NCBI GenBank assembly: GCA_036898135.1
Contig: CM072522.1
Coordinates: 28,387,763 to 28,451,762 of the forward strand
Direction: 5' to 3'
Origin: Oncomelania hupensis
Taxonomy: Eukaryota > Mollusca > Gastropoda > Littorinimorpha > Pomatiopsidae
DNA length: 64,000 nt
Shown: piece after piece, positions 34,161 through 43,846 of the stretch
How the letters are laid out: each line of letters opens with the position of its first letter
How positions within the stretch are numbered: position 1 is the first letter of the stretch
Notes under the pieces: generated by a model
What the model saw: only the letters and a program-made list of their open reading frames with translations
Database searches by the model: none
Told to the model about the DNA's origin: nothing
Made by a program: the position numbers and the translations under genes

Positions 34161-34805
34161 TGTTGCGTTGAGACGCGCATGATGGTGTATGTGAGATGCG
34201 CACGATATTATGTGTGAAGCGCGTGCAATGGTAGGCTTGCGCGCGATAGATCTGTTCGTTTTATTTTGCAACGCGTGCAGTAATAGAGTGTGTTTATCTT
34301 TGATTTGATTTTGCGTTGTTATTAATAGAGGCTTTGTATAACGTTAATGATTTTAGTTGGTCGATATTATTTGAGAATTTTCGAGAATTGGTTGTTTACA
34401 ATCGATCGAAGCGTATGGATTGTTCTGTTTTTAACCATGGAAGCTTCCATTCCAAATAGGGTTGTGCGACGTGAGACAGTGATGCAGAAATTAATTTTGA
34501 TTAGTTGTGGTGTTTCATGTAGGATATTCTCGTTTGTTCCCGAGTATGTAGAGACTATATAAGTGCCGCACTGTTTCAAAATAGGGGTGTGTTGATAGTT
34601 GAGAGTGGAAAAAGCGATTGTATGCAGTTGTTGATGTGTGCTGAATAAAAGTGGAAAACTTTCATACGAAGACTCAGTGACTTGTATGCTGATTGAACGG
34701 GTTGCGTGGATAATCGAATCCGAACTTACACTCATCAGGAGAATTCACGCATTGGGGCTGAATCTACTACTGATAGAAAAACACCAACATCAATCGAGTG
34801 TAACA
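34161..34805 (+). mobile_element. Solo LTR, 645-bp family, with target duplication
   Basis: TGTTGCGTTG...GTGTAACA, exactly 645 bp like the LTRs at 42,685 and 48,568 and clearly similar to them throughout. GTGAC flanks both sides (34,156-34,160 and 34,806-34,810). A proviral copy once stood here and was reduced by LTR-LTR recombination. A GAATAAAAG poly(A) signal lies at about 34,642. Confidence 0.9.
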
Positions 34806-35169
34806 GTGACGTTCTCTTTGTCTAAAGAAAAACATAAATAATACTTAATAAAACATACAACTTTGTCCTTGAATTTTATTTATCACAAGTTGTCATGCTT
34901 TGATGTTCCATGGTTGGCTTGAGGGCAGCTGCTATATCACTACAAAATATTGGTATGACTCACTGAAAAATTCTGGTAAAGTTCTGCTTGTTTTGCTGTA
35001 TTATCCCAATACTAGTGTAAAGAGAAAGGAAAAAAAAGTGTTAAAATACATCAATAACTTATATTTTAATGAAAAAAACAATGAATATTATGAGATCCAT
35101 TTATTAAATTAATTCAATTCATGTATTTTATTGCTTGTGATTTATTCTTCACATACATACAAAGGTATG

Positions 35170-35290
35170 TGTTGACTAATTACATAGATTTTAGTTCAAA
35201 ATTATGAGAGAAAAAAAATTTAAACTGCGAATAACACTAAAACAGTGTTCAGTTATGTATGTATGTGGTTTTACTCATCCACTCCAAATA
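35170..35290 (+). repeat. Dispersed repeat similar to 52,820-52,935
   Basis: Shared words include ACTAAAACA and TTATGTATGTATG versus the diverged partner. In both places it lies near an L2-type 3'-end remnant, suggesting an old duplicated unit. Confidence 0.4.
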
Positions 35291-35419
35291 ACAGTGGTGA
35301 AGGGGGCAGGAGGGGGGAAGAGAAAATATACATGTCATTGTGGGAGGAGAAGGGAGAGGTGGCATTTTAGTATTTTACAGTACTGTGTTATTATCTGTGC
35401 TATTATTTATCTGCATGTT

Positions 35420-36405
35420 TATTCAAGGACCAGAAGGAGATCATGATTTTGCCCTCACGAACTTCGTATATTGGTGCGATGATAATTTTTTGGATATGAA
35501 TGTTACTAAAACGAAAGAGATGATTTTTTGACTTTAGGAGAGTCAAAGAGGTGGTCCAGCCAAGTGTTATTCATAATGAAGATGTTGAGATTGTTGACAC
35601 ATATAAGTATTTGGGCACAGTTTTTGACAGCAAGCTTAAATGGGATGTGAACACACAGTGCATTGTCAAACGGGGCCAACAGCGATTGTACCTTCTCCGG
35701 AAACTGAAGTCTTTCTCTGTGGATTCTAAGATTCTCAGCTTGTTTTATCAATCTTTCATTGAGAGCTTGCTGACTTTTTCGTTTGTTTGTTGGTTCCACA
35801 GCCTGACTGTGAGGGATAGGAATAGCTTGTCCAGCATTGTCAATGTCTGTTCAAAGATCATCGGTGTCAGGCAGAGAGACCTGGGTTCTTTCTGCGATCG
35901 GCAAAGCATTAAGAAGGCGAACGGAATTATTTGTAGACCAGAGCATGTTCTGGCGGGAGAATTCTCAGTGCTACCATCCGGGGGCCGTTTTGCCTTACCG
36001 GCCTGTAAGGGTAATCGCCGCTCCCACAGTTTTATTCCTTGCGCAATTCGACTGCTAAATTTGATGCGATCATCTCCGCTTTAACATTTTCCCCACCGCC
36101 CTACTGCAATGATGATTCATTGATGATATTCTTACCTTATTTTCTTACCTTCATGTTTTTATTTGATTTAACTGTCGGCTGTGAGTGTTCATGATGTGCG
36201 TGGTGTGTGTGTGTTTGCGTGTGTGTTTGGTTTATGTTTGTATGGTAGGACATGTGCTTATGAAATCGTGTGATAAACTTTTAAATTTCACAGTTTTTTA
36301 AACTTTTTAATGTATTTATTTATTTCAATAATATTAGCTGCTTCTAAATCTTGTAATTTCCCTATGTGGATAAATAAAGTTGTATTGAATTGAATTGAAT
36401 TGAAT
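35420..36405 (+). mobile_element. LINE 3' fragment (Rex1/Babar-like), (GAATT)n tail
   Basis: Encodes the C-terminal RT region with one frameshift near 35,530: MNVTKTKEMIF, YKYLGTVFDSKLKWD, FYQSFIESLLTFSFVCW, CSKIIGVRQRDL, FSVLPSGGRFALPACK and SFIPCAIRLLN, ending near 36,084. The 3' UTR ends in a (TTGAA)n tail at about 36,383-36,405. The active site is absent. The Rex1/Babar label (CR1/L2 group) is recalled from family patterns. Confidence 0.75.
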
Positions 36406-36469
36406 ATACTGTAATATATGTAAAGACTTTAAAAAATTGTTTAATTATGTGCTATATTTATTTTTATGT

Positions 36470-36604
36470 CAATACTTTAATGTCTTCTTTTTAAAAAAAA
36501 ACTAGTGTGCTTTTTTTCTTGTTAACGTGAGCTTACATTTGTTTGTAATTGTGGTGTGAGTGTTTAGGGCAAATTGTCAGTTTGAATTTGCGCTTTATAA
36601 AATA

Positions 36605-36676
<72 letters not shown>
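36470..36676 (+). mobile_element. L2-type 3' end with (ATT)n tail
   Basis: TTTGCGCTTTATAAAATAC followed by a long pure (ATT)n tract (36,606-36,676), as in L2 3' ends. No coding part remains. A diverged relative lies at about 52,660-52,790. Confidence 0.65.
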
Positions 36677-36748
36677 GGGCCATCCTTCAGTAGAAACAAG
36701 GTTGTCCTTTTTTTTTAAAACTCAAACACACTTTTTGCATAATCTGAA

Positions 36749-37644
36749 TGTCACGAAACCGTGGGTAAGTTGATATGATCATAGAGAAGTCGTGTTGCAT
36801 GTGCTAAGCATGTAGTGATTGGATAGCCAATCAAAACGATTTCTTGTGTGACGTATACTGGAGTATATAACGAAGGGATGCTGGGCGAAAACTAGAAGTC
36901 TCCTCTCTAAAAATCCTTATCGGGAAGAGAGGGGACTATAAACTGATACACATACATGCAGTTGGTTAGGGAATCTAGGAGATGCGTGTGATGACTGAGA
37001 GAGAGCGTATCTTTGGGAGGCGGTCCGACCGGTTGTTGAAAGGTGAGTTAGATTATTTTATCAGAAGTCTGTCTTTGAAAGAATTCGAAATTATTTTATA
37101 TATATATATATAGTTAGCAGTTTGCTAATTTCATTTTATAATATTTACAGGTTTATTGATGCTTGTAATGACCGGTCGGAGTCGTGTCTCAAAGTGAGTG
37201 ATAGTTTTGTAGGTATGCCTGTGTGTGTGTCTTCTGGGGGTGTATAGGGTAGAATAGGCCTAGTGTGGGAACTGAGGGTTGGTAGTAGTTTATTAGCGTA
37301 GTGTAGTACAGTATGAATGAACTGAATGCCGTATATTGTGTGCCTGAGTTATTTTGAAATGAATTTGTATTTTGGGGGGTGAATAAAAGGGTCTAATTTC
37401 TTTATTATTTTATTACATTATATACGTAAAATCTTGTATATGAATTTCCAGTAATTGTTTGAAATGCTTTTGAGTATTTTGAATACATGGAATAAAAGTA
37501 GTTTTGATTCCCTCAGTTACTGACTGGTGTCAAATTATTATGTTTGTGTTGTGATGGTTAATATTTCTATTGCTCAGACTGCCTGTAGTCTGGAATCTTA
37601 ATTTATACTAAATTTAGCGCAACTGCCCAAGGCAGTCTGTGACA
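36749..37644 (+). repeat. 5' LTR of the outer element
   Basis: 896 bp, TGTCACG...TGTGACA. A TATA box (GTATATAA) sits at 36,863-36,870. A splice-donor-like AAAG/GTGAGTT (37,043) and acceptor TTTACAG (37,150) could bound a 108-bp leader intron. AATAAA motifs at about 37,382 and 37,492. Confidence 0.9.
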
Positions 37645-37665
37645 ATTTGGCGAGCCTGCCAGGAT
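37645..37665 (+). other. Primer binding site, tRNA-Arg-like
   Basis: TGGCGAGCCTGCCAGGA, one or two bases inside the LTR, is nearly complementary to the 3' end of animal tRNA-Arg(ACG), which ends CTGGCTGGCTCGCCA. tRNA sequence is from memory. Confidence 0.6.
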
Positions 37666-37707
37666 CCACTTCAAATTTTGTATGATGAACTTAGTCGGGA
37701 AGCTACT

Positions 37708-38489
37708 ATGTTGGAGTTACAAGGTTCAGCTTTCACTAAGTATGTTCAAGACGGTCTCAGAGATGCCAGAGCTAAGGAAAGAGACTATCAAGCTCAAGCT
37801 GCTCTTGAACGAGAGAAAAATGAAAGATTTTTGGTCATGCAGAGGGGATTTAAAACAAAGGAGCTTGATTCTATTGAGAAAATAAAACAGCAGGAGATTG
37901 ATCTGAAGCAAAAAGAACTTGAGATGAAACAAAAAGAGCTTGTTCTGCATGAGACTAAACAAAAAGAGCTTGCTTTGCAAGAGGATCTTAAACGTTTAAA
38001 AGAGATCAAGATTAGAAAAGATGAAGAACATGCTGAAATTGCTGCTCAAGCTCGATGTAGACCCAAGGTTCCATTCTTTGATGAAAGATTTGATGATATT
38101 GAAGGTTACCTATTCAGATTTGAACAGCACGCAAAATCTGTGGGTTGGAAAAAGGAAATTTGGGCTTGCTTGTTAGCGGACTGTTTGAAGGGCAAAGCTT
38201 TGACATACTATTATGAACTTATGTCTTTCCAACCTGACCGTACTTATGACGAACTGACCAAACATTTGTTGGAACGTTTTCGTTATACCAAAGAAGGTTT
38301 CAGAGAAAAATTCCGAACTGCCAAACCAGAGAATTCAGAAACTGTCCCTATGTTTTTTGATCGTTTACATCGATATTTTATGCGATGGATCGAATTGTCC
38401 AACATTGAGAAAAATTTTCAGTCACTTTTTGATCTCATCATTTCAGAACAGTTTTTGGCCTCTTGTTCTGTAAAGTTAGTTACTTTTCT
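37708..38489 (+). pseudogene. gag: Outer element Gag, N-terminal part
   Basis: The ATG at 37,708 (MLELQGSAFTKYVQDG) is the likeliest start because both other Gmr1-type Gags here begin with a comparable short segment. A coiled-coil region rich in KQKEL repeats (residues about 50-105) leads into the capsid-like retrotransposon gag domain: EGYLFRFEQHAKSVGW, LLADCLKGKALTYY, LLERFRYTKEGFREKF, LFDLIISEQFL. The frame is broken at 38,490 by a DNA transposon; gag resumes in the same frame at 39,561 because insert plus duplication is 1,077 bp (3 x 359). Confidence 0.85.
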
Positions 38490-39560
38490 CAGGGTGGAGA
38501 ACAACTGAATCAAGAAATCTCTGAAATCCGGCCGGGGCCCAGGGGCCAAGCCCCGGTATTCGCCCCCTGAAAGAAAATGAATTTATGCAATTTTGAAAGT
38601 AATTTAGGGCCTCTCCTGAAAGCAAAAAGCAAAAAGTAAACATGAATAGAAACAAAAAACAACAAAAAAAGAATGTTTTATGCACATGTCTTTCAAAAAC
38701 GTTAAGAATCTTGATTTGTAGGCCTAACAAAGTTTGAGGTCTACCACTGTTACACACAAACTCCACATTTCCAATTTTACTGGGCACACGTTTGTCTATT
38801 TTTTAGCTGTAAACAGGCAAGAATTTTTATATATTTAGAGATATTTAGGGGTACGTAAGTAAAAACACCACATCTTAGGTATTAGTGACTAGTGTATAGA
38901 TTTAAATGAAATAAAATGCAAAATGAACAGAAATAAATTCTATTTTGATTATCTACCTTTTTATACTTCTCTTGTCATGTCTTGTTTTTTATTACTCCAT
39001 GTGTATACAAAAAAAAGTTTTAAAAAGTCCAAAAAAGCCCCCTCTTCTTCACTTTCATGCCAGTCTGAAAGATCGTATGCATGCACACTACTGACACTAA
39101 TTGTCTAATGTCAGTACCGATCTCTTCCTCCGACTCCAAGTCCATTTCTCTCACTTTAATGTCTGATAAATGGAAGCCTGTAAACTCCCCTTCATCAGTC
39201 GAAGAATCCAAACCATCCCTTTTAGGCACACACACAAGAAAATTTGAAAAAAAATCGAAAAAACGAACGCATCACAGAGAAAACTTGTGGAAATGCAGTC
39301 GAATGTTTTCACAACATAATAAACCGGAAGTCAATTGCCGGAAGTCTCGCAATCTTTCAAACAACGCGAGAATATAACCACATGGTTGATACGGACGCTT
39401 TTGGACGTTTTGCCTGTTTAGACCTTCGGCCGCTTTTGGCCGTTATGCCCTGTAAAGGGTAGCCCCTCAGCTTCTCACACTCGGAACTCAATATTTTTTT
39501 CTCGGAAATGCAAATGCTTTCCGCGGAAATCCGCGGATTCGCGGAGAGTTCTCCACCCTG
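38490..39560. mobile_element. Non-autonomous DNA transposon, 13-bp TIRs, 6-bp TSD
   Basis: Inverted ends CAGGGTGGAGAAC (38,490-38,502) and GTTCTCCACCCTG (39,548-39,560), flanked by TTTTCT (38,484-38,489 and 39,561-39,566). Removing it restores a continuous gag frame. 1,071 bp, no transposase. The right end carries a CCGCGGAAATCCGCGG palindrome, the left a GGGGC-rich inverted repeat. CAGGG ends recall hAT, but hAT duplications are normally 8 bp, so the superfamily is open. Confidence 0.85.
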
Positions 39561-40002
39561 TTTTCTGAAAGAAAAAAGTTTCAGTTCGGTGAAAGAAATG
39601 GTACAGCTAGCTGAACGTTATAGGGAAGTGCATCATGAAGAGACGATTGCACGAGAAAACGTATCTGATTCGCATTTAGCTCATTCTTTTGTGCCTATCT
39701 CAAAATCAGATTCCTCTAGAGGATCGGGATACAGTGGATCGTTTAGTCAGAAAGGTGGTAGACGCGGGGGTAGAGTCTACTATAAAAACGTGAACCACAC
39801 ACGATCTCCATCTCAATCTGGGTCAAACCCTCCACAACAATCCCAAACCAGTTCTCAACCCAGTACCCAACCGCAACCTCAGGGTGATCATTACACGGGT
39901 TCTCGGGGTGTTACAGGGGGACGTTCATTTCGAGGTAGGGGGCGCCCATGTTTTTGGTGCAAGAGTACTGATCACCTCATCTAAAACTGTCCTAAAAAAA
40001 AC
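39561..40002 (+). pseudogene. gag: Outer element Gag, C-terminal part
   Basis: Resumes the capsid end (SSVKEMVQLAERYREVH) and continues through a Gln/Ser/Pro- and RG-rich nucleocapsid (GGRSFRGRGRP) to one zinc knuckle CFWCKSTDH. An in-frame TAA at 39,982-39,984 falls inside the knuckle, two residues before its last Cys. Beyond it the frame runs to the slippery heptamer at 39,996-40,002. The TAA is either a nonsense mutation or, less likely, a readthrough stop. Confidence 0.8.
39996..40002 (+). promoter_or_regulatory. Putative -1 ribosomal frameshift site AAAAAAC
   Basis: In the gag frame the codons are ..A AAA AAC, a canonical X-XXY-YYZ heptamer. A -1 shift here enters the protease-integrase-RT frame directly (CCT GCA GAC ...). 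The shift direction and position fit. An RNA pseudoknot downstream was not evaluated. Confidence 0.6.
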
Positions 40003-42491
40003 CTGCAGACAAGGTTACGTTAGTGGGAGCGACAACTGATTCGGCATTACCTGAACAAATTCAAACATGTCAGGGTACAATAAATGGGGTGCAAGCTACT
40101 TTCATGTTAGATTCAGGGTGTACTACTGTGGGTGTGAAGAAGAGTCTTGTACATGAAGATCAGTATTTGAATCGCACTATTTCCTGCATTCAATTTGACC
40201 TACCACTTGCTAGCGTTAACATTGATTCTCCATACTTTTCAGGCACGGTTGAAGCATGTGTGATAGAACGGCCTATTTGTGATGTGATTTTGGGTCGCAT
40301 TCCAGGTTGTACATTTGGCTGTTTTGAACTAGCCCATGCAGTTCAAACCAGGGCTCAAAAACTAAAAGCAGACAAACCATTTCGACCCCTTTTGACCGCT
40401 AAAGTTCCTCATCTTGATGTCTCAGCAGATGTACTTTGCAAAATGCAAAGCGATGATGCGTCTTTGGCGCAGTGTTTTACAAAAGTGGGTGTCATGCAGA
40501 AGGGGATGCAAAATAGGGAGAACTTTACGCTCAAAGATGGTTTATTATACAGAACTCATCTTCAAAAGAACAATGACATGTCATGGCAATTGGTCCTTCC
40601 ACAACAGTTGCAGGAATCAGTTCTTATAGCTGCTCACGATGGACTTTTTGGGGGACACATGGCAAGTAATAGCACGTTTAAACGTATTTCGCCATTCTTT
40701 TACTGGCCAGGTTATCGCAAAGCTATCAAAAACTATTGTCGTTCTTGTGATATTTGCCAGAAAGCCTTCCCTAAAGGTAAGGTACCCAATGCGCCGTTAC
40801 AACCCATGCCTATAATTGAAGAGCCATTTTCACGTGTGGCGGTTGACATTATTGGTCCCATGCCTATTTCAGAATCTGGGAACAGATATGTACTCACATG
40901 TGTCGATGCTGCTACTCGCTATCCAGAAGCAGTTGCACTAAAAACTATTACAACAGAAGCAGTTGCTGATGCATTGGTCCAAATTTTTTGCCGTTTTGGG
41001 GTACCTCATGAAGTATTGTCTGATCAAGGGTCTCAGTTTACGTCAGACATGATGAAAGAAGTACTTAGACTACTATCAGTATCACAGTTACACACAACTC
41101 CATACCATCCTCAAGGAAACGGTCTTGTGGAAAGATTCAATGGAACGCTTAAGTCAATGATTAAAAAACTTATGACAAACAAACCAAAGGACTGGGATAG
41201 GTATCTTAATGGGGCATTGTTTGCTTACCGTGAAATTCCTCAAGAAACCACTGGATTTTCCCCGTTCGAACTCCTGTTTGGTAGGGTACCACGGGGTCCA
41301 ACTCAGCTTTTGTATGAGTCTTGGACGGGCACTGGTAATGCACAATCACAACCTATTTCAGAATATGTCCAAAATTTGAAATCTTCATTGAGTGATATGG
41401 TGGACATAGCCCAAAAATCGGTACATGAAGCTGCTAGGAAAAACAGAGCTTACAAACTCAAACCGGGGGCTAACAGAACTTTAGAGTTAGGTTCCAAAGT
41501 CTTGGTTCTTTTACCAACAGATACCAAAAAGATGTTAAAATGGCGAGGTCCATTCACTGTCATTAAAAAGAGGGGTAATTGCAACTACCTTGTTGATATG
41601 GATGGGGTACACAAACTTTTCCACATCAATATTCTCAGAGAATGTAAAGAGAGAACTGTGAAAATGCCTGTACAAACGGCTATGACAGCTGTTGTTTCCA
41701 TGGATGATTTCAAGGATGATATTCATGATGTATCAAAAATATCATTGAATGTTGTGCCCACAACTCAATCTGAATCAATCAAGGATATTCGATTTGATGA
41801 TGCATTGCCTACGGAAAAGCGCAATGAAGCAAAGACTGTTTTTCAGAAGCATGCACATATGCTTACAGATTTGCCTGGTAGTACAAACTTATGCACACAC
41901 ACTATCTCTGTTACTGATGACAAGCCTGTTAATGTAAAACAGTACCCACTTCCTTTTGGCTCAGAACAAACAGTGAATGAAGAGGTTAAAAAGATGTTAG
42001 CGATGAACATAGTTGAACGATCTTCCTCTCCATATGCGTCTCCAGTTGTTCTGGTGCGTAAAAGTGATAAGTCAATTCGATTTTGCATCGATTTCAGGGA
42101 ACTCAACCGTATAATGAGGTTTGATGCAGAACCAATACCTGATGTTGAAGCTATGTTTGTATTTCTAAATAACAAACATTATTTCACAAAGATTGATTTA
42201 ACAAAAGGGTATTGGCAGATCAAAATGGCAGACAAGGACAAAGAAAAGACAGCTTTTAGAACGTCTCAAGGACTTTTTCATTTTTGTCGAATGCCATTTG
42301 GATTGTCAACTGCTCCGAGTACATTTGCTCGCATGATGCGGTTATTAGACCTCCAAAGATTTAGCGCTGTGAATTTTTTTGATGATATACTAATAGCAAC
42401 AGAAGATTGGCAAACTCATTTGCATGCTATTCATGGTTTGTTGTGTGAATTGTCTCGGCACGGTTTGACTGTTAGACCAAGCAAGGTTTGA
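40003..42491 (+). pseudogene. pol: Outer element Pol: protease, integrase, RT (part)
   Basis: Frame open from the slippery site; the first GTG/ATG-type codon is not a real start. Order: aspartic protease (FMLDSGCTTVGV, about 40,107); integrase zinc domain (HDGLFGGH... CRSCDICQ, about 40,636-40,758); integrase core (VAVDIIGPMP, LSDQGSQFTSD, NGLVERFNGTL: D, D, E); a chromo-like or basic C-terminal segment (WRGPFTVIKK); then RT (SSPYASPVVLV, FCIDFRELN, FTKIDLTKGYWQI, MPFGLSTAPSTF, FFDDILIA). The RT box is FFDD. The frame ends at 42,491 through a one-base insertion at about 42,486; the next 190 bases continue RT in another frame (AFLGLAGFYRRYIPNF) to the inner insertion at 42,685. Confidence 0.85.
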
Positions 42492-42684
42492 AGTAGGGTT
42501 CCAAGAAATTGAATTCCTTGCTCATGTGATTGACAAAAACAGTATGCGTCCTGAAAGAAAAAGATTTCTCAAGTTTTGTCTGTGTCGGTGCCATCTACCA
42601 AAACGCCAAGTTAGAGCTTTTCTCGGACTTGCGGGCTTTTATCGCCGCTATATTCCAAATTTTGCAACTTTGGCAGCACCACTC

Positions 42685-43329
42685 TGTTACGTTGAAACGC
42701 GAACGAAAGTATGTCGGAAGCGCGCACGATAGATCTAATCGTTTCGTTTTGCAAAGTATTCAATAATGGAGTTTATTTACCTTTGATTTGAGTTTGCATT
42801 GTTGTTAGGAGAGGCTTTGTATAACGTGGATAATTTTCGTTGGTCGATATTGTCGGAGAATACTCTGGATCTCCTTGTTTACTATCGATCGAAGTTTCGG
42901 GACGATTGTCGAAGTAAGAGAAGGTTCGGGGTATGTGTGGAGAGATGTATGACGTAAGTCAGTGATGACGATCTTTAATTCTGATTGGTTAGTTGTAATG
43001 CGTCATTTCTAGAACAAACTGTCGTCATCTCGAAGGATAGAAAAAATTATATATTCGATGCTTTGTGTGTTGTAAAGAGAGTTGCTGTGGAAGTTGTTGA
43101 TAGTGATTTGGAAAGTAAATTTGAGAGTGGAAAGGCGATTGAGCGATTGTATGCAGTTGTTGATGTGTGTTGAATAAAAGTGGAAAACTTCATACGTCGA
43201 CTTTGTGACTTGTATGCTGCTTGAGCGGGTTGCGTGAATAAACGAATCTGAGCTACACTCATCAGTACTTCAGCATTGGGGCTGAATCCACTACTGATAG
43301 AAAACACCAACATCAAACTGAGTGTAACA
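42685..43329 (+). repeat. 5' LTR of the inner element
   Basis: 645 bp, TGTTACGTTG...GAGTGTAACA. AATAAA at about 43,174. Almost identical to 48,568-49,212; differences seen near 42,910 and 43,171. Confidence 0.92.
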
Positions 43330-43352
43330 TTTTGGGGGTCAAGCCGCGATTC
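43330..43352 (+). other. Primer binding site region of the inner element
   Basis: TTTTGGGGGTCAAGCCGCG. TGGGGG suits the 3' end of tRNA-Pro, but the remaining match is partial, so the primer tRNA is uncertain. Confidence 0.4.
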
Positions 43353-43846
43353 ATAGCCATAGCCAAGGGTTCAACTGCTACGACAAGCGAGTCAACGTTA
43401 CGAGAGGCAGTCATCGAGGGTAGCCGCCAACGAGTTGCGTCGAGAGGGGCCAACATACTGGGACTACATCACCGATAGGTTCGGGTTGACTGCAAGGGCG
43501 TGTAGTCGCTGAAGAGTTGCTTCGTGAGCGAACAACGGATCGGGACTACGTGGCTGCCGCAAGACTACGTCGAGGGACAGTCTCGGAGCTACATCGCCAG
43601 TATTAGAGAGAGCGACGAGTGGACGTCGCGTCTACTTCAGCACAGGAGCGTATACATCAACACCAGCGTGGTGCAGCGTCCCATACGACGAGGACAGCGG
43701 GGCCTGCGTCAGCGAAGGCGACTAGTGACAAGCATCAGCGCTACTGCAGAAAGCGTGCTGTTCTAGAACAGTCTAGAAGGGTGCAGCACAGAAAAGAACT
43801 TTCCAGAAAAGAACTTTCTAGAAAAGAACTTTCCAGAAGCATCAAG

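Noticed and set aside
36549..36773. Poly-Ile ORF
   Set aside because: Translation of the (ATT)n L2-type tail.
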